Assembly (NCBI GenBank): GCA_947564305.1
Contig: CANOBT010000108.1
Span: 1 to 18,349, forward strand
Direction of reading: 5' to 3'
Origin: an uncultured Lachnospiraceae bacterium
GTDB lineage: Bacteria; Bacillota_A; Clostridia; Lachnospirales; Lachnospiraceae
DNA: 18,349 nucleotides
In this document: positions 1-7,534 of the stretch, piece by piece
Numbering within the stretch: position 1 is the stretch's first letter
How the letters are laid out: the number at the start of each line of letters is the position of its first letter
Position numbers and translations under genes: made by a program
The notes under the pieces: generated by a model
Told to the model about the DNA's origin: nothing
Seen by the model: the letters and a program-made list of their open reading frames with translations, nothing else
Databases searched by the model: none

Positions 1-1500
1 TGGTCGAATGTTGCACAACGGACAAAATTTTTCGGAATGATGCGTTGCATTGGTGCAAGTAAACAACAGATTGTACGTTTTGTAAGGCTTGAAGCACTGA
101 ATTGGTGTAAAACAGCAATTCCTATTGGTTGTGCGTTAGGAACGGTAATTTGTTGGGTATCGTGTCTGATACTAAAATTTATCGTAAAAGGCGAATGGGT
201 AGATATGCCACTATTTTCAGTAAGTATAAGTGGTATCCTCTGTGGGGTAGCCATAGGTATCATTACCGTGTTTATTGCAGCACAATCCCCGGCTAAACAG
301 GCAGCAAAAGTTTCGCCCATAGCAGCAATATCCGGCAACGCAGAAACAAACAAAAAAATCGTCCATGCGGCAAATACAAGGCTTTTCAAAGTGGAAACTT
401 CCCTTGGTGTCCACCATGCAACAGGAGTTAAGAAAAACTTAGTCCTTATGACAGGCTCCTTTGCCCTTACAATTATGCTTTTTTTGACTTTTTCCGCTTG
501 TCTTGATATTGTTCACAGGCTGCTTCCATCAGTGAGTGATTTAACTCCGGACATTACGGTTACCAGTCAGGATGAGTCTAATTCCATAGATAAAAGCATA
601 TCAGAAGAAATTTCCGGAATATCGGGGGTAGAGTCTGTTTTTGGCATGATGTATAGCATGAGCTATCCCGCAGAAATTAACGGGAATATGTCAACGGTTG
701 ATTTATTTTCCTATGGAGATACCATGATGGACAACTTCAGGAAATCCGTTGTAAGCGGAAATATAGCAAAAGTGTATGGAAATTCTCAATATGTCATGGC
801 AGTCTACAGTAACCATACAGGACTGGATGTGGGAGATAAAATAAAAATAGGTTCCGAAGAACTTGAAGTTGCGTGTGTTATGTCTGAGGGTGTGGGAAGC
901 ATCAGCGGTTCGACCGTTGTGGTATGTTCGGAAGAAACCTGCACACGTCTGATAGGCGAACAAGGCTATGCTATGGTAGGCATTGTATTAGAAAAAGATG
1001 TATCTGATGCAGCGGTAAACAAAATTTATGGACTGTCAGAAGGAAATGTAATTGCAGACAACAGAGAGGAAGATGATGAGATCAATGGTTCCTACTGGGT
1101 GTTCCGAATTGCGGCATACAGTTTCCTTGCTATCATTTCCTTAATAACCATTTTGAACATTATGAACAGTGTTTCAATGGGTGTGTCAGCAAGAATTAAA
1201 CAGTATGGGGCTATGCGTGCTGTTGGTATGGGAAGCAGACAGGTTACAAAAATGATAACTGCTGAAGCAGCCACATACGCTGTCTGCGGTACGACTGTCG
1301 GAATTATACTTGGACTGCTGCTTCACTATCTGATTTACACAAAGGTTGTTATTACCCATTTTGGCGGCTCATGGAATATTCCCTTTACTACTATTGCCCT
1401 TGTACTTTTACTGGTTGTTTTTTCTTGTATTATATCAATTTATACTCCGGCAAAGCGTATACGCAATATGGCAATTACTGAAACTATCAATGAGCAATGA
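1..1500 (+). CDS. FtsX-type ABC transporter permease, C-terminal part (5' truncated by window edge)
   Basis: The reading frame is open from base 1 (WSNVAQRTKFFGMMRCIG...), so the true start lies left of the window; 499 residues are visible. These permeases pair with a MacB/BceA-like ATPase and move or sense peptides or lipids at the membrane. Visible order: the end of a first FtsX core with its MRCIGASKQQ loop and two membrane segments (about residues 37-60 and 78-97), a TPAKQAA-like exit motif, a membrane segment near residues 150-170, an extracytoplasmic stretch of about 190 residues, and a second FtsX core with three membrane segments, the MRAVGMGSRQ loop and a terminal YTPAKRIRNM motif. 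Two FtsX cores imply a full protein of roughly 750-850 residues. The partner ATPase should lie upstream. The gene faces the histidine kinase gene convergently. Base composition looks more AT-rich than the ABC operon at 3827-6714. The family is clear; the substrate is unknown. Confidence 0.88.
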   Translation, partial: WSNVAQRTKFFGMMRCIGASKQQIVRFVRLEALNWCKTAIPIGCALGTVICWVSCLILKFIVKGEWVDMPLFSVSISGILCGVAIGIITVFIAAQSPAKQAAKVSPIAAISGNAETNKKIVHAANTRLFKVETSLGVHHATGVKKNLVLMTGSFALTIMLFLTFSACLDIVHRLLPSVSDLTPDITVTSQDESNSIDKSISEEISGISGVESVFGMMYSMSYPAEINGNMSTVDLFSYGDTMMDNFRKSVVSGNIAKVYGNSQYVMAVYSNHTGLDVGDKIKIGSEELEVACVMSEGVGSISGSTVVVCSEETCTRLIGEQGYAMVGIVLEKDVSDAAVNKIYGLSEGNVIADNREEDDEINGSYWVFRIAAYSFLAIISLITILNIMNSVSMGVSARIKQYGAMRAVGMGSRQVTKMITAEAATYAVCGTTVGIILGLLLHYLIYTKVVITHFGGSWNIPFTTIALVLLLVVFSCIISIYTPAKRIRNMAITETINEQ

Positions 1501-1551
1501 ATGTAAGGTGAAAAGTCTTATATGTTAAATAGCACGCACGGTTTTGATTAG

Positions 1552-1577
1552 GGGTATGGGGAGTAATCTCCATACCC
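1552..1577. terminator. Hairpin between convergent genes, possible weak terminator
   Basis: GGGTATGGGGAG at 1552-1563 pairs with CTCCATACCC at 1568-1577 across a TAAT loop, giving about 10 pairs with a 2-nt G bulge. It lies between the convergent permease (+) and kinase (-) genes. There is no clear T-tract on either side, so termination is plausible but weak. Confidence 0.4.
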
Positions 1578-1607
1578 ACTAGAGAAGATTCTTGCTCCTC
1601 TGCCGCC

Positions 1608-2981
1608 CTACTTCATTGTTGGAAGCTTCACAACAACAGTTACCCCATGAGGTTCTGTTTCGAAAAATTTGATCGTTCCCTTGTGGGCAGAAACAATCTG
1701 TCTTGCGATTTTCAAGCCGTTTCCATGAGGAATCCCGCTACCATTGCTTTGTGTGAAGCTAACACACTCTGCTGCGTTTAACATCCGTAAAGCAGTCTCG
1801 TCCATGCCTTTGCCAGAGTCCTGAACCATAAGTTTACACATTCTGTCAGTCAATTCAACCGAAACACAAATATGACATCCATCCGGATTGTGGGCAATGC
1901 TATTACCAATTAAGTTTTCCAGCATACGGGTAAGCAAAGTGTTGTCACCCTCAATTAGAATTGATTCAGCACCATCCCCTGCATAAAGGTCAATCACATA
2001 CTGCTCGTCCAGATCGTTATTCATATAATCACTGATGACTTGCCTGGATAACTCAACCGGACTGACAGAGGTTTTTTGCAATGGCTGCATAGCATATTCC
2101 AGTCTTGACACAAGATTCAAGTCAATAATTAACTGCCGCAGCTTTTCCCCATGTTTACGAATTAAACCAGCCTGTTTCTGAACATCAGACGGAAGTGCGT
2201 CGTTGTCCTCGATTTCCCCGGCGTAGCCCAGCATGACCGACAACGGGGTGCGTATATCGTGGGAAATTCCACTGATCCAATCGGCGCGGGCCGTGTCTTT
2301 TTTGTGGAGCTGTTCACTGGCCCAGTTCAATTCCGCATTGATGTCCGTAAGCTCGCCGTGTTCCTCTAATTGAACCGGCTTACCCTGGGACATTGCGATG
2401 ATACCTGTCAGAATGGGCTTTACCGCCTGTTCTACCCTGCGCGTGTTGCGCCACAGTAAAAACAGCATCAGTAAGATACTGACAAGAAATATGCCAAACA
2501 CTGTGATGACCATAGCCCAAACATCGCCGGTTTCCATAGCAAAGTTGTATCGTTGCAGACTATTTACGGGATAGGCCAATACAAACAGTCCGGCTGGATG
2601 TTGCCAGACAAATACTGGATATTCCTGCAAGTACCATCTGCTGAATTGGGCAATCTGAGCGGCTGTATAAGAGCGGGGCAGATCATTCGGCATCTGTTCT
2701 TCCCAGATAACCGCGCCATCGTCGCTCAACAGCATGGCCCAGGCGTGGTTTTTGGACAGTATGCGGGACAAATCCGGTTCCGCCTCAATCACACCACTCA
2801 CCTCTGACACCATAGCGGAGAGAGCAGATACCGACAAGTCGGGGGCAGAAGTACGGCAGTCAGCAATCACCCGGATTGCGACCGCAAGCGCAAGGTTCAT
2901 CAACAGGAACAGCGCCAGAGCTGCGATTGTAGAAAGGAAATATTTCCGGAAAAACCTTTGTATCGGATTCAAAATGATCAC
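1608..2981 (-). CDS. Membrane sensor histidine kinase (OmpR-partner type)
   Basis: This is a sensor kinase of 457 residues that probably detects a cationic peptide or lantibiotic outside the cell and phosphorylates the regulator encoded just upstream. There are two membrane segments (about residues 16-40 and 155-177) with about 115 extracytoplasmic residues between them. Then come a HAMP-like linker, the H-box ISHDIRTPLS with the phospho-acceptor at H241, an N-box ENLIGNSIAHN near 355-365, a G1 box DSGKGMD (388-394) and a G2 box HGNGLKIA (419-426). The GTG start at 2981 overlaps the regulator's TGA. A TTG at 2972 fits the AAAGGGGTG ribosome site better (8-nt spacing), so the real start may be three codons later. 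Length and layout match kinases paired with LanFEG or Cpr-type exporters. The signal specificity is inferred from context only. Confidence 0.92.
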   Translation of the reverse strand: MIILNPIQRFFRKYFLSTIAALALFLLMNLALAVAIRVIADCRTSAPDLSVSALSAMVSEVSGVIEAEPDLSRILSKNHAWAMLLSDDGAVIWEEQMPNDLPRSYTAAQIAQFSRWYLQEYPVFVWQHPAGLFVLAYPVNSLQRYNFAMETGDVWAMVITVFGIFLVSILLMLFLLWRNTRRVEQAVKPILTGIIAMSQGKPVQLEEHGELTDINAELNWASEQLHKKDTARADWISGISHDIRTPLSVMLGYAGEIEDNDALPSDVQKQAGLIRKHGEKLRQLIIDLNLVSRLEYAMQPLQKTSVSPVELSRQVISDYMNNDLDEQYVIDLYAGDGAESILIEGDNTLLTRMLENLIGNSIAHNPDGCHICVSVELTDRMCKLMVQDSGKGMDETALRMLNAAECVSFTQSNGSGIPHGNGLKIARQIVSAHKGTIKFFETEPHGVTVVVKLPTMK

Positions 2982-3664
2982 CCCTTTACCACGAGTTTGT
3001 AGCCCAGGCCCTTGATGGTCAGGAGAGAGACTGGCACTGATGGAGTATCTTCGATCTTCTCCCGCAAGTGACGGATATGGGACATGAGCGTATTTTCATA
3101 TCCTGTCCAGATTTCTCCGCAGACGGCCTGACATAGAGCGCCAATGGTGACGACACGCCCGGCATTCTCCGCCAGCTTCAGAAAAATTGCGTACTCCTTT
3201 CCGGTCAGAGAGAAAACCGTTTCGCCCCGGCGGACCTCCGCACGGTCTAAATCCACTGTGGATGCAGCAAGAATTACCGTCCGATTGCCGTCGGGATATG
3301 CCCGTTTCAAAATTGCGTTGACCCGCAGAAGAAGCTCCTTGGGCAGAAAAGGCTTGACCAGATAATCGTCTGCCCCCAGTTCCAGTCCTCGGCACCTGTC
3401 CTCGGCTTCTCCTTTAGCGGTCAGCATCAGGACGGGAATCCCGCTGATCTGACGGATTTCCCGCAGCAACTCAAACCCGTCCATGTCCGGCATCATCACA
3501 TCCAGAATTGCCATTGCAGGCTTTTTCTTAAAAAATTCATCCAAAGCCGCTTCCCCGGAGGAAGCGGTTATGATCTGTGTAAATCCCGCCCGCTCAAAAA
3601 TCGATCGGACCATAGCCAGCAGATCAAGCTCATCGTCCACAACAAGAATCGGTTTGTCTTTCAC
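2978..3664 (-). CDS. OmpR/PhoB-family response regulator
   Basis: This is a two-domain transcription regulator of 228 residues. The receiver domain has the acidic pair D10-D11, phospho-acceptor D55 (AILDVMMPDMDG), T82 and K104 (YLVKPF). The C-terminal winged helix (about 130-226) ends in the typical LTIKGLGYKLV hairpin. I chose GTG at 3664 because GGGAGG (3673-3678) sits 8 nt upstream; an earlier in-frame GTG at 3673 would overlap that ribosome site. The gene overlaps the kinase start by 4 nt, so the pair is translationally coupled. It is divergent from the ABC exporter operon. The shared intergenic region contains four CAAG boxes at 11-bp spacing, the spacing expected for PhoB/OmpR-type head-to-tail dimers, so the exporter is the likely target. 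Confidence 0.94.
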   Translation of the reverse strand: MKDKPILVVDDELDLLAMVRSIFERAGFTQIITASSGEAALDEFFKKKPAMAILDVMMPDMDGFELLREIRQISGIPVLMLTAKGEAEDRCRGLELGADDYLVKPFLPKELLLRVNAILKRAYPDGNRTVILAASTVDLDRAEVRRGETVFSLTGKEYAIFLKLAENAGRVVTIGALCQAVCGEIWTGYENTLMSHIRHLREKIEDTPSVPVSLLTIKGLGYKLVVKG

Positions 3665-3697
3665 GCAGCACACCTCCCAACAGTTCCGACTGGGTGT

Positions 3698-3703
3698 ATT
3701 ATA
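3698..3703 (-). promoter_or_regulatory. Candidate -10 box for the response regulator/kinase operon
   Basis: The minus strand reads TATAAT exactly at 3703-3698, which places a transcript start about 27 nt before the GTG at 3664, with room for the GGGAGG ribosome site. No good -35 hexamer stands 17 bp upstream, so the promoter may be weak or activator-dependent. Confidence 0.5.
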
Positions 3704-3743
3704 CCTCTTTTTTCATATCCTGCATAGGACAGCGTTCCAATCT

Positions 3744-3781
3744 CAAGGTAAATTCAAGTTTGCCGCAAGGTTCTCTCAAGG
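3744..3781 (+). promoter_or_regulatory. Four CAAG(G/T) direct repeats at 11-bp period: probable response-regulator binding array
   Basis: CAAGG at 3744-3748, CAAGT at 3755-3759, CAAGG at 3766-3770 and CAAGG at 3777-3781 begin exactly 11 bp apart. The outer two units are preceded by TCT (TCTCAAGG at 3741 and 3774). An 11-bp pitch is the known spacing of PhoB/OmpR-family half-sites. The last two boxes cover the -35 position of the candidate exporter promoter, as expected for an activator that contacts RNA polymerase. Confidence 0.65.
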
Positions 3782-3790
3782 AGAAGGTGC

Positions 3791-3796
3791 TATGAT
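3791..3796 (+). promoter_or_regulatory. Candidate -10 box for the LanFEG-type operon
   Basis: TATGAT at 3791-3796, overlapped by GATAAT at 3794-3799, lies 31-36 nt before the ATG of the ATPase gene. The -35 position is poor and is occupied by the CAAGG repeats, which fits activator dependence. Confidence 0.5.
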
Positions 3797-3826
3797 AATG
3801 TCACAAACGACAAGGAGGTATTGCCA

Positions 3827-4750
3827 ATGAATGACTGTATTATTGAGACGGCTGGACTGACAAAACTCTATGGAAGCCAGAAAAGCGTTTCCGACTTGAA
3901 CATTCACGTCCGGCGGGGGCGGATTTACGGCCTGCTGGGCCGCAACGGAGCTGGGAAAACCACCACCATGAAAATGCTCCTGGGCCTGACGGCCCCCAGT
4001 TCCGGCGAACTGCACATTTTCGGTGAGGACATCCGCACCGCAGCCAGGGAAATTCTGCCCCGTGTGGGCAGCCTGATCGAGTCGCCGGGATTTTATCCAA
4101 ACCTGACCGGAACGGAAAACCTGAAAATCTTTGCGGTGCTTCGGGATGTGAAACAGCATAACGCAATCCAAAACGCCTTGGAGCTGGTTGGTCTGCCCTA
4201 TCGGGACAAAAAGCTCTATGCCCAGTATTCTCTTGGTATGAAACAGCGGCTTGCCATTGCCCTGGCCATCATGCACAACCCGGAGCTGTTAATTTTGGAT
4301 GAACCCATCAATGGTCTGGACCCCATTGGCATTGCGGAGGTACGTTCCTTTATCCGGGAGCTGTGCGACGCCCAGGGCAAGACTATCCTGATCTCCAGCC
4401 ATATCCTCTCCGAGATTGCGCTGCTGGCGGATGATATCGGGATTATTGACAAGGGGAAACTGCTGGAGGAAGAAAGCCTTGCAGAGCTGGAGAGCAGGAA
4501 CGGCAAATACATCCGATTTATCCTTTCTGATGCGAATAGGGCATCCAGTTTGCTGGCCCGTCAGTTCAAGGCGCAGGACTATCAGATTGAAGATAAACAC
4601 ACGCTGTTCCTGATGGACACCTCCCTCCCCATGCCGGAGATGATCCGCTGTTTCGTGGAACATGATATTACTGTTTCCGAGGCCCATCTGTGCGAGGACA
4701 CTCTGGAGGACTACTTCAAGAAGGTGACAGGAGGTGTTGGGATTGCTTAA
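3827..4750 (+). CDS. Lantibiotic-protection type ABC transporter ATP-binding protein (LanF/BcrA family)
   Basis: This is a 307-residue ATPase that powers export of peptide antibiotics from the membrane, acting with the two permeases downstream. It shows Walker A GRNGAGKTTT (38-47), signature YSLGMKQR (134-141), Walker B LLILDEP (154-160) and the H-loop SSH (190-192). Where most ABC ATPases have a Q-loop, this one reads SLIESPGFYPNLTG, with Glu at residue 85. A Glu in that loop is a recognised hallmark of LanF-type lantibiotic immunity ATPases. I chose ATG 3827 because AGGAGG (3813-3818) is 8 nt upstream; an in-frame TTG at 3821 is too close. It is the first gene of a four-gene operon and its end overlaps the next gene's start. 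The substrate is inferred from family and from the divergent two-component system. Confidence 0.93.
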   Translation: MNDCIIETAGLTKLYGSQKSVSDLNIHVRRGRIYGLLGRNGAGKTTTMKMLLGLTAPSSGELHIFGEDIRTAAREILPRVGSLIESPGFYPNLTGTENLKIFAVLRDVKQHNAIQNALELVGLPYRDKKLYAQYSLGMKQRLAIALAIMHNPELLILDEPINGLDPIGIAEVRSFIRELCDAQGKTILISSHILSEIALLADDIGIIDKGKLLEEESLAELESRNGKYIRFILSDANRASSLLARQFKAQDYQIEDKHTLFLMDTSLPMPEMIRCFVEHDITVSEAHLCEDTLEDYFKKVTGGVGIA

Positions 4751-5528
4751 ACTGATCCAGTGTGAGTTTTGGAAACTGAAGCGGAAGCGGTTTGTGCTTC
4801 TGGTGGTGCTGGCAGCGTTTCTGTTTCCCCTTCCTGTGACGGCCGTAGCGATGACGCCCCGCATTATGGGGCGCTATGACACGAAAGCCGAGATTTTTGA
4901 CGCGCTGTTCAGCTTTATCATGGGGTATGGCGTGCTACTTCTCCTGCCCTGCGTCATTGGCGTTCTGGCAACCATGCTGTTCTTTATGGAGCGGGACAAT
5001 GATACCTTCAAAAGCCTGCGGACCATCCCGGTGACAAGCACACAGATGGTTTTGACAAAAATTATTGTGCTGTTCCTCATGGGTATCCTGTTTTCCCTCG
5101 CCTCCACATTCGCCACGATTTTGTGCGGCAGTGTGGTGGCGGAGGTGGGAGGTCTTGCTTACAAGCTGCTGGCGTCTGTTATGTTGGGAATCTTTATCAC
5201 AGCCGGAACCCTGCCTTTGGTGGTTCTTGTGGTCTTTTTCAGCAGGACCTATATTTTCTCCATCCTTCTGTGTGTATTTTACAGTGTTTTGAGCCTGACG
5301 CTGGAGGGCCTGTATAGTATACTCCCTAAAGAGCTCTGCCTGCTGTTCCCCATTCCGCTGACAAATCTATGGTTTGCTGGTAATATGGCGGACCATGGCA
5401 TTTCCATGAACCTGACGGAATTAGCGCACCTCATTCCCTCTACCTTTCAGACCGCTGCCACCTTGAGTGTTATGGCGATTTTGTCGGTACTGCTGATCGA
5501 CCGCCTGTATAAGAGAAGGGGGGAATAG
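4743..5528 (+). CDS. Lantibiotic immunity ABC transporter permease, LanE/MutE-like
   Basis: This is an integral membrane subunit of 261 residues. It begins MLKLIQCEFWKLKRKRF, the short basic cytoplasmic lead typical of LanE/LanG permeases, followed by about six hydrophobic segments (near residues 17-37, 58-82, 102-128, 138-160, 166-190 and 232-252). The most likely start is TTG at 4743: AGGAGG at 4729-4734 stands 8 nt before it, whereas the upstream GTG (4734) and TTG (4737) overlap or crowd the ribosome site. The gene overlaps the ATPase stop by 8 nt, so the two are translationally coupled. The next permease starts 2 nt after its stop and shares the ELWKLKR-type N-terminus, which suggests an old duplication giving a heterodimeric membrane domain. 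Confidence 0.88.
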   Translation: MLKLIQCEFWKLKRKRFVLLVVLAAFLFPLPVTAVAMTPRIMGRYDTKAEIFDALFSFIMGYGVLLLLPCVIGVLATMLFFMERDNDTFKSLRTIPVTSTQMVLTKIIVLFLMGILFSLASTFATILCGSVVAEVGGLAYKLLASVMLGIFITAGTLPLVVLVVFFSRTYIFSILLCVFYSVLSLTLEGLYSILPKELCLLFPIPLTNLWFAGNMADHGISMNLTELAHLIPSTFQTAATLSVMAILSVLLIDRLYKRRGE

Positions 5529-5530
5529 AA

Positions 5531-6307
5531 ATGTTTCGGATGATTAAAACCGAGCTTTGGAAACTGAAACGCTATCATGTCCTGTGGGCCGGTGTTCTTT
5601 TGATGGCGCTGTCCGTCTTGCTGGCCCTGTTCAGCTCCACGGCTCAGGATGGCTCTGTGTGGACCTTTTCCTTTCTGGCGGAGCAGGTTATCAAAAATAA
5701 TGCTACAACTATCTTTCCTGTATGTATCACCCTGATTACTGGCTATATGATTGCCAGGGAGGAAAAGGATGATACGCTGAAAAACATTGTGACGATTCCC
5801 GTTTCCTACCGCGCTCTGCTGTGTGGCAAGCTGGTGGTCGGCGGACTGGTTTCCGCCCTGTTCGGGCTGGCCTGCGCGGCGCTGACCGTTCTCGGCAATC
5901 TGATTGCGGGATTTCCGGGGCTTACTGTTCCCGCAGTGGTACAGACGGCAGTACAGATGAGCTTCAACTGTCTGTGCCTTTATATCGCCGTTCTGCCCAT
6001 CATTGCGGTTTCCGCCTGTATTTCGGGAGGCAATATGACCGGCGTCATTATTGCCTTTGTTTACGGTTATGGCGGGATGTTCGCAGCCGGCAGTGTAAAA
6101 TTGTCCAATCTTTATCCCATAACGGCCAGCCTGGGAATGATTGGATATCGAAGTTATGATGTCACCTGGAATACTCCGCTGTGCTGCGGAAGTATGGCTC
6201 TGATGATTGCGTTGACGGCGGTCATTCTCCTGACCATGAAGTCCGGCACAGATAGGCGGTGGTCTGCCAGGAAAAAAACAAAAACGCCCTTGAAAAAGGG
6301 TTGGTAA
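5531..6307 (+). CDS. Lantibiotic immunity ABC transporter permease, LanG-like
   Basis: This second membrane subunit has 258 residues and starts MFRMIKTELWKLKRYHVLW. It carries about six hydrophobic segments. The loop after the second segment (IAREEKDDTLKNIVTIPVSYRALLCGKL) parallels the MERDNDTFKSLRTIPVTSTQMVLTK loop of the preceding permease, so the two are homologous. Loops of this kind contact the ATPase in ABC-2 type permeases. The ATG follows a G-rich ribosome site at the end of the previous gene (AAGGGGGGAATAG). The last base of its TAA is also the A of an ATG of the next frame, although the real next start is probably 6322. Confidence 0.88.
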   Translation: MFRMIKTELWKLKRYHVLWAGVLLMALSVLLALFSSTAQDGSVWTFSFLAEQVIKNNATTIFPVCITLITGYMIAREEKDDTLKNIVTIPVSYRALLCGKLVVGGLVSALFGLACAALTVLGNLIAGFPGLTVPAVVQTAVQMSFNCLCLYIAVLPIIAVSACISGGNMTGVIIAFVYGYGGMFAAGSVKLSNLYPITASLGMIGYRSYDVTWNTPLCCGSMALMIALTAVILLTMKSGTDRRWSARKKTKTPLKKGW

Positions 6308-6321
6308 TGGAGGATATGAGT

Positions 6322-6714
6322 ATGAAATCTAAGAAAAAAACAGTGTTTGCCATCCTTGCAGCGGTCATAGTACTTTTGATTGCCGTCGTTGCGTTTACGG
6401 TTCCCTCATTGTTTGATGGCAGCAAAGCCACCATCTATTATACACAGATTGACAACAGCAAAATCGATGAAAACGACTCCAAGGGTGGTGTGGTCAATTT
6501 CAAGGGAAACCTCCCGTATTCCTATACGCTCACCTCTTATGATGAGAACGGGAAGGAAAAAGAGATTACATTTGGAACATCGAAAGAATTGCAGGACGGC
6601 GTGTTCATTTCCCAGGAAGTCGTGCCGGTGCGCGGTGTGACTTCTTGGGACGAAGTGCAGTATGAAGAACTGCCGGAGGCGGTGCGGAGTAAGTATGCCG
6701 CGCCAAAGGAATAA
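6322..6714 (+). CDS. YxeA-like (DUF1093) membrane-anchored protein
   Basis: This is a 130-residue protein with a basic N-terminus, one hydrophobic segment (about 9-29) and an exported domain of about 100 residues. That domain has the YYTQIDNSK, PYSYTLTSYDENGKEKEITFGTSKEL and LPEAV-K/R-Y pattern typical of the YxeA family. It has no lipobox cysteine, so it is probably a signal-anchored or cleaved extracytoplasmic protein. I chose ATG 6322 because GGAGG (6309-6313) is 8 nt upstream; the ATGs at 6307 and 6316 crowd that site. It is the last gene of the LanFEG operon. YxeA-like genes often accompany peptide-resistance ABC transporters. The molecular role is unknown; a peptide-binding or transporter accessory function is inferred. 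Confidence 0.85.
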   Translation: MKSKKKTVFAILAAVIVLLIAVVAFTVPSLFDGSKATIYYTQIDNSKIDENDSKGGVVNFKGNLPYSYTLTSYDENGKEKEITFGTSKELQDGVFISQEVVPVRGVTSWDEVQYEELPEAVRSKYAAPKE

Positions 6715-6996
6715 ATGATTTCTGTTCGGGTCATCTGATGTCTAATGGAAAGGATTCAAAAGTGTGAAGGCAGTTGGTGAAATCCGAAGAATGGTTATTA
6801 TGTCTTATTTGCGGAAACGAGACCCATAGTAAAATGTAGATACACCATGATACAAGAGGCAGGGAGATAATTCCCTGTATGGATTAAGGGGAATCGAATC
6901 CGTCCTGGTAGAGGAACATAGATATTTGTAGATTATTCAGCTGAAACTTATTTCATCACATAAGAACAGACATGGGCAATGTCTCCATGCAATCAT
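6715..6996. other. Non-coding gap; possible degenerate group II intron fragment
   Basis: No convincing coding frame lies between the YxeA-like gene and the terminator. The stretch from about 6760 (GTGTGAAGGCAGTTGG...) contains GUGYG-like and CGGAAACGAGACCCATAG-type segments and a small hairpin CAGGGA/TCCCTG near 6859-6876. These recall 5' parts of bacterial group II introns, but no reverse transcriptase or 3' domain V/VI is present. The resemblance is from memory and unproven. Confidence 0.25.
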
Positions 6997-7043
6997 AAAG
7001 AAGCCAGCGGAACAGATAGCAAAATCTGAGCGCTGGCTTCTTT
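6997..7043. terminator. Bidirectional intrinsic terminator
   Basis: AAAGAAGCCAGCG (6997-7009) pairs perfectly with CGCTGGCTTCTTT (7031-7043), a 13-bp stem with a 21-nt loop. On the + strand it is followed by ATTTTTC. On the minus strand the stem itself ends in CTTCTTTATG. It lies between the convergent YxeA-like (+) and XRE (-) genes, so it can end both transcripts. Confidence 0.85.
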
Positions 7044-7056
7044 ATTTTTCGGAATA

Positions 7057-7443
7057 TTATTTTTCGTTACTGCAGACAGTTACAGACAAGCGCTCAAGTT
7101 CAGGAATGGAGTCTGCTCTAATGAGTGCAGTAGCTGTGGATACAAGGACAGATAAAGCTTTTTCATCGCAAAGTGGGAGCAGCCTTAACAGCTCCTGGTA
7201 TGTAGAGCCGGTTCTGTCATGGTGATCCTGGAAAATACAATCATCCGCAGAAATATCCAGTAATCTGCAGATATGGTAGAAATTTTCGATGCTGGGTGAA
7301 CAGCGGCAACGTTCCAGATCCTTTTGGAAGGATAGGGAATGTTCCAGTAATTCCGCACACTGTGCCTGCGTCAGATGTTTTTTCTTTCTGGCTTTCTTCA
7401 GCGCAGCACCGAAGACCTTGGCATCATTGATAGATAAAGACAT
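7057..7443 (-). CDS. XRE-family helix-turn-helix regulator (Tn916 Orf9-like position)
   Basis: This is a 128-residue DNA-binding protein. A Cro/C1-type helix-turn-helix occupies about residues 10-66 (LKKARKKKHLTQAQCAELLEHSLSFQKDLERCRCSPSIENFYHICRLL). A C-terminal helical part (about 78-128) may dimerise. The start is ATG 7443, since AGGAGG (7452-7457) stands 8 nt upstream; a GTG at 7452 lies inside that site. It is divergent from the sigma-like gene at 7879 with a 435-nt control region between them. The layout XRE (reverse), sigma-like, small HTH matches the regulatory end of Tn916-type conjugative transposons. It probably represses transfer or excision genes and itself through the CTAAAAAGTAG operator-like sites at 7504-7522 and 7729-7739. 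Confidence 0.88.
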   Translation of the reverse strand: MSLSINDAKVFGAALKKARKKKHLTQAQCAELLEHSLSFQKDLERCRCSPSIENFYHICRLLDISADDCIFQDHHDRTGSTYQELLRLLPLCDEKALSVLVSTATALIRADSIPELERLSVTVCSNEK

Positions 7444-7494
7444 TGTGGTCACCTCCTATAAGTAGTGTAGTGCCACACTTTATAAAAGTAAAAA

Positions 7495-7503
7495 TGGTAT
7501 AAA
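7495..7503 (+). promoter_or_regulatory. Candidate extended -10 promoter for the sigma-like operon leader
   Basis: TGGTATAAA at 7495-7503 matches an extended -10 (TGnTATAAA). The -35 position is weak. The palindrome at 7504-7522 begins directly after it and would cover the transcript start, a common repressor arrangement. A long leader of about 365 nt would result. Confidence 0.45.
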
Positions 7504-7522
7504 CACTCTAAAAAGTAGAGTG
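7504..7522. promoter_or_regulatory. Perfect palindrome, probable XRE operator
   Basis: CACTCTA (7504-7510), AAAAG, then TAGAGTG (7516-7522) form a perfect 7-bp inverted repeat with a 5-bp centre. The core CTAAAAAGTAG recurs in reverse orientation at 7729-7739, and a one-gap variant, CACTTTATAAAAGTA, sits at 7476-7490. Repetition of one word at several places beside an XRE gene points to its binding sites. Confidence 0.5.
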
Positions 7523-7534
7523 ATAACCTACTAA

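Noticed and set aside
4289..4864. Long minus-strand frame opposite the LanF-type ATPase
   Set aside because: It is antisense to a clearly conserved ABC ATPase with all motifs, and has no ribosome site or recognisable domain.
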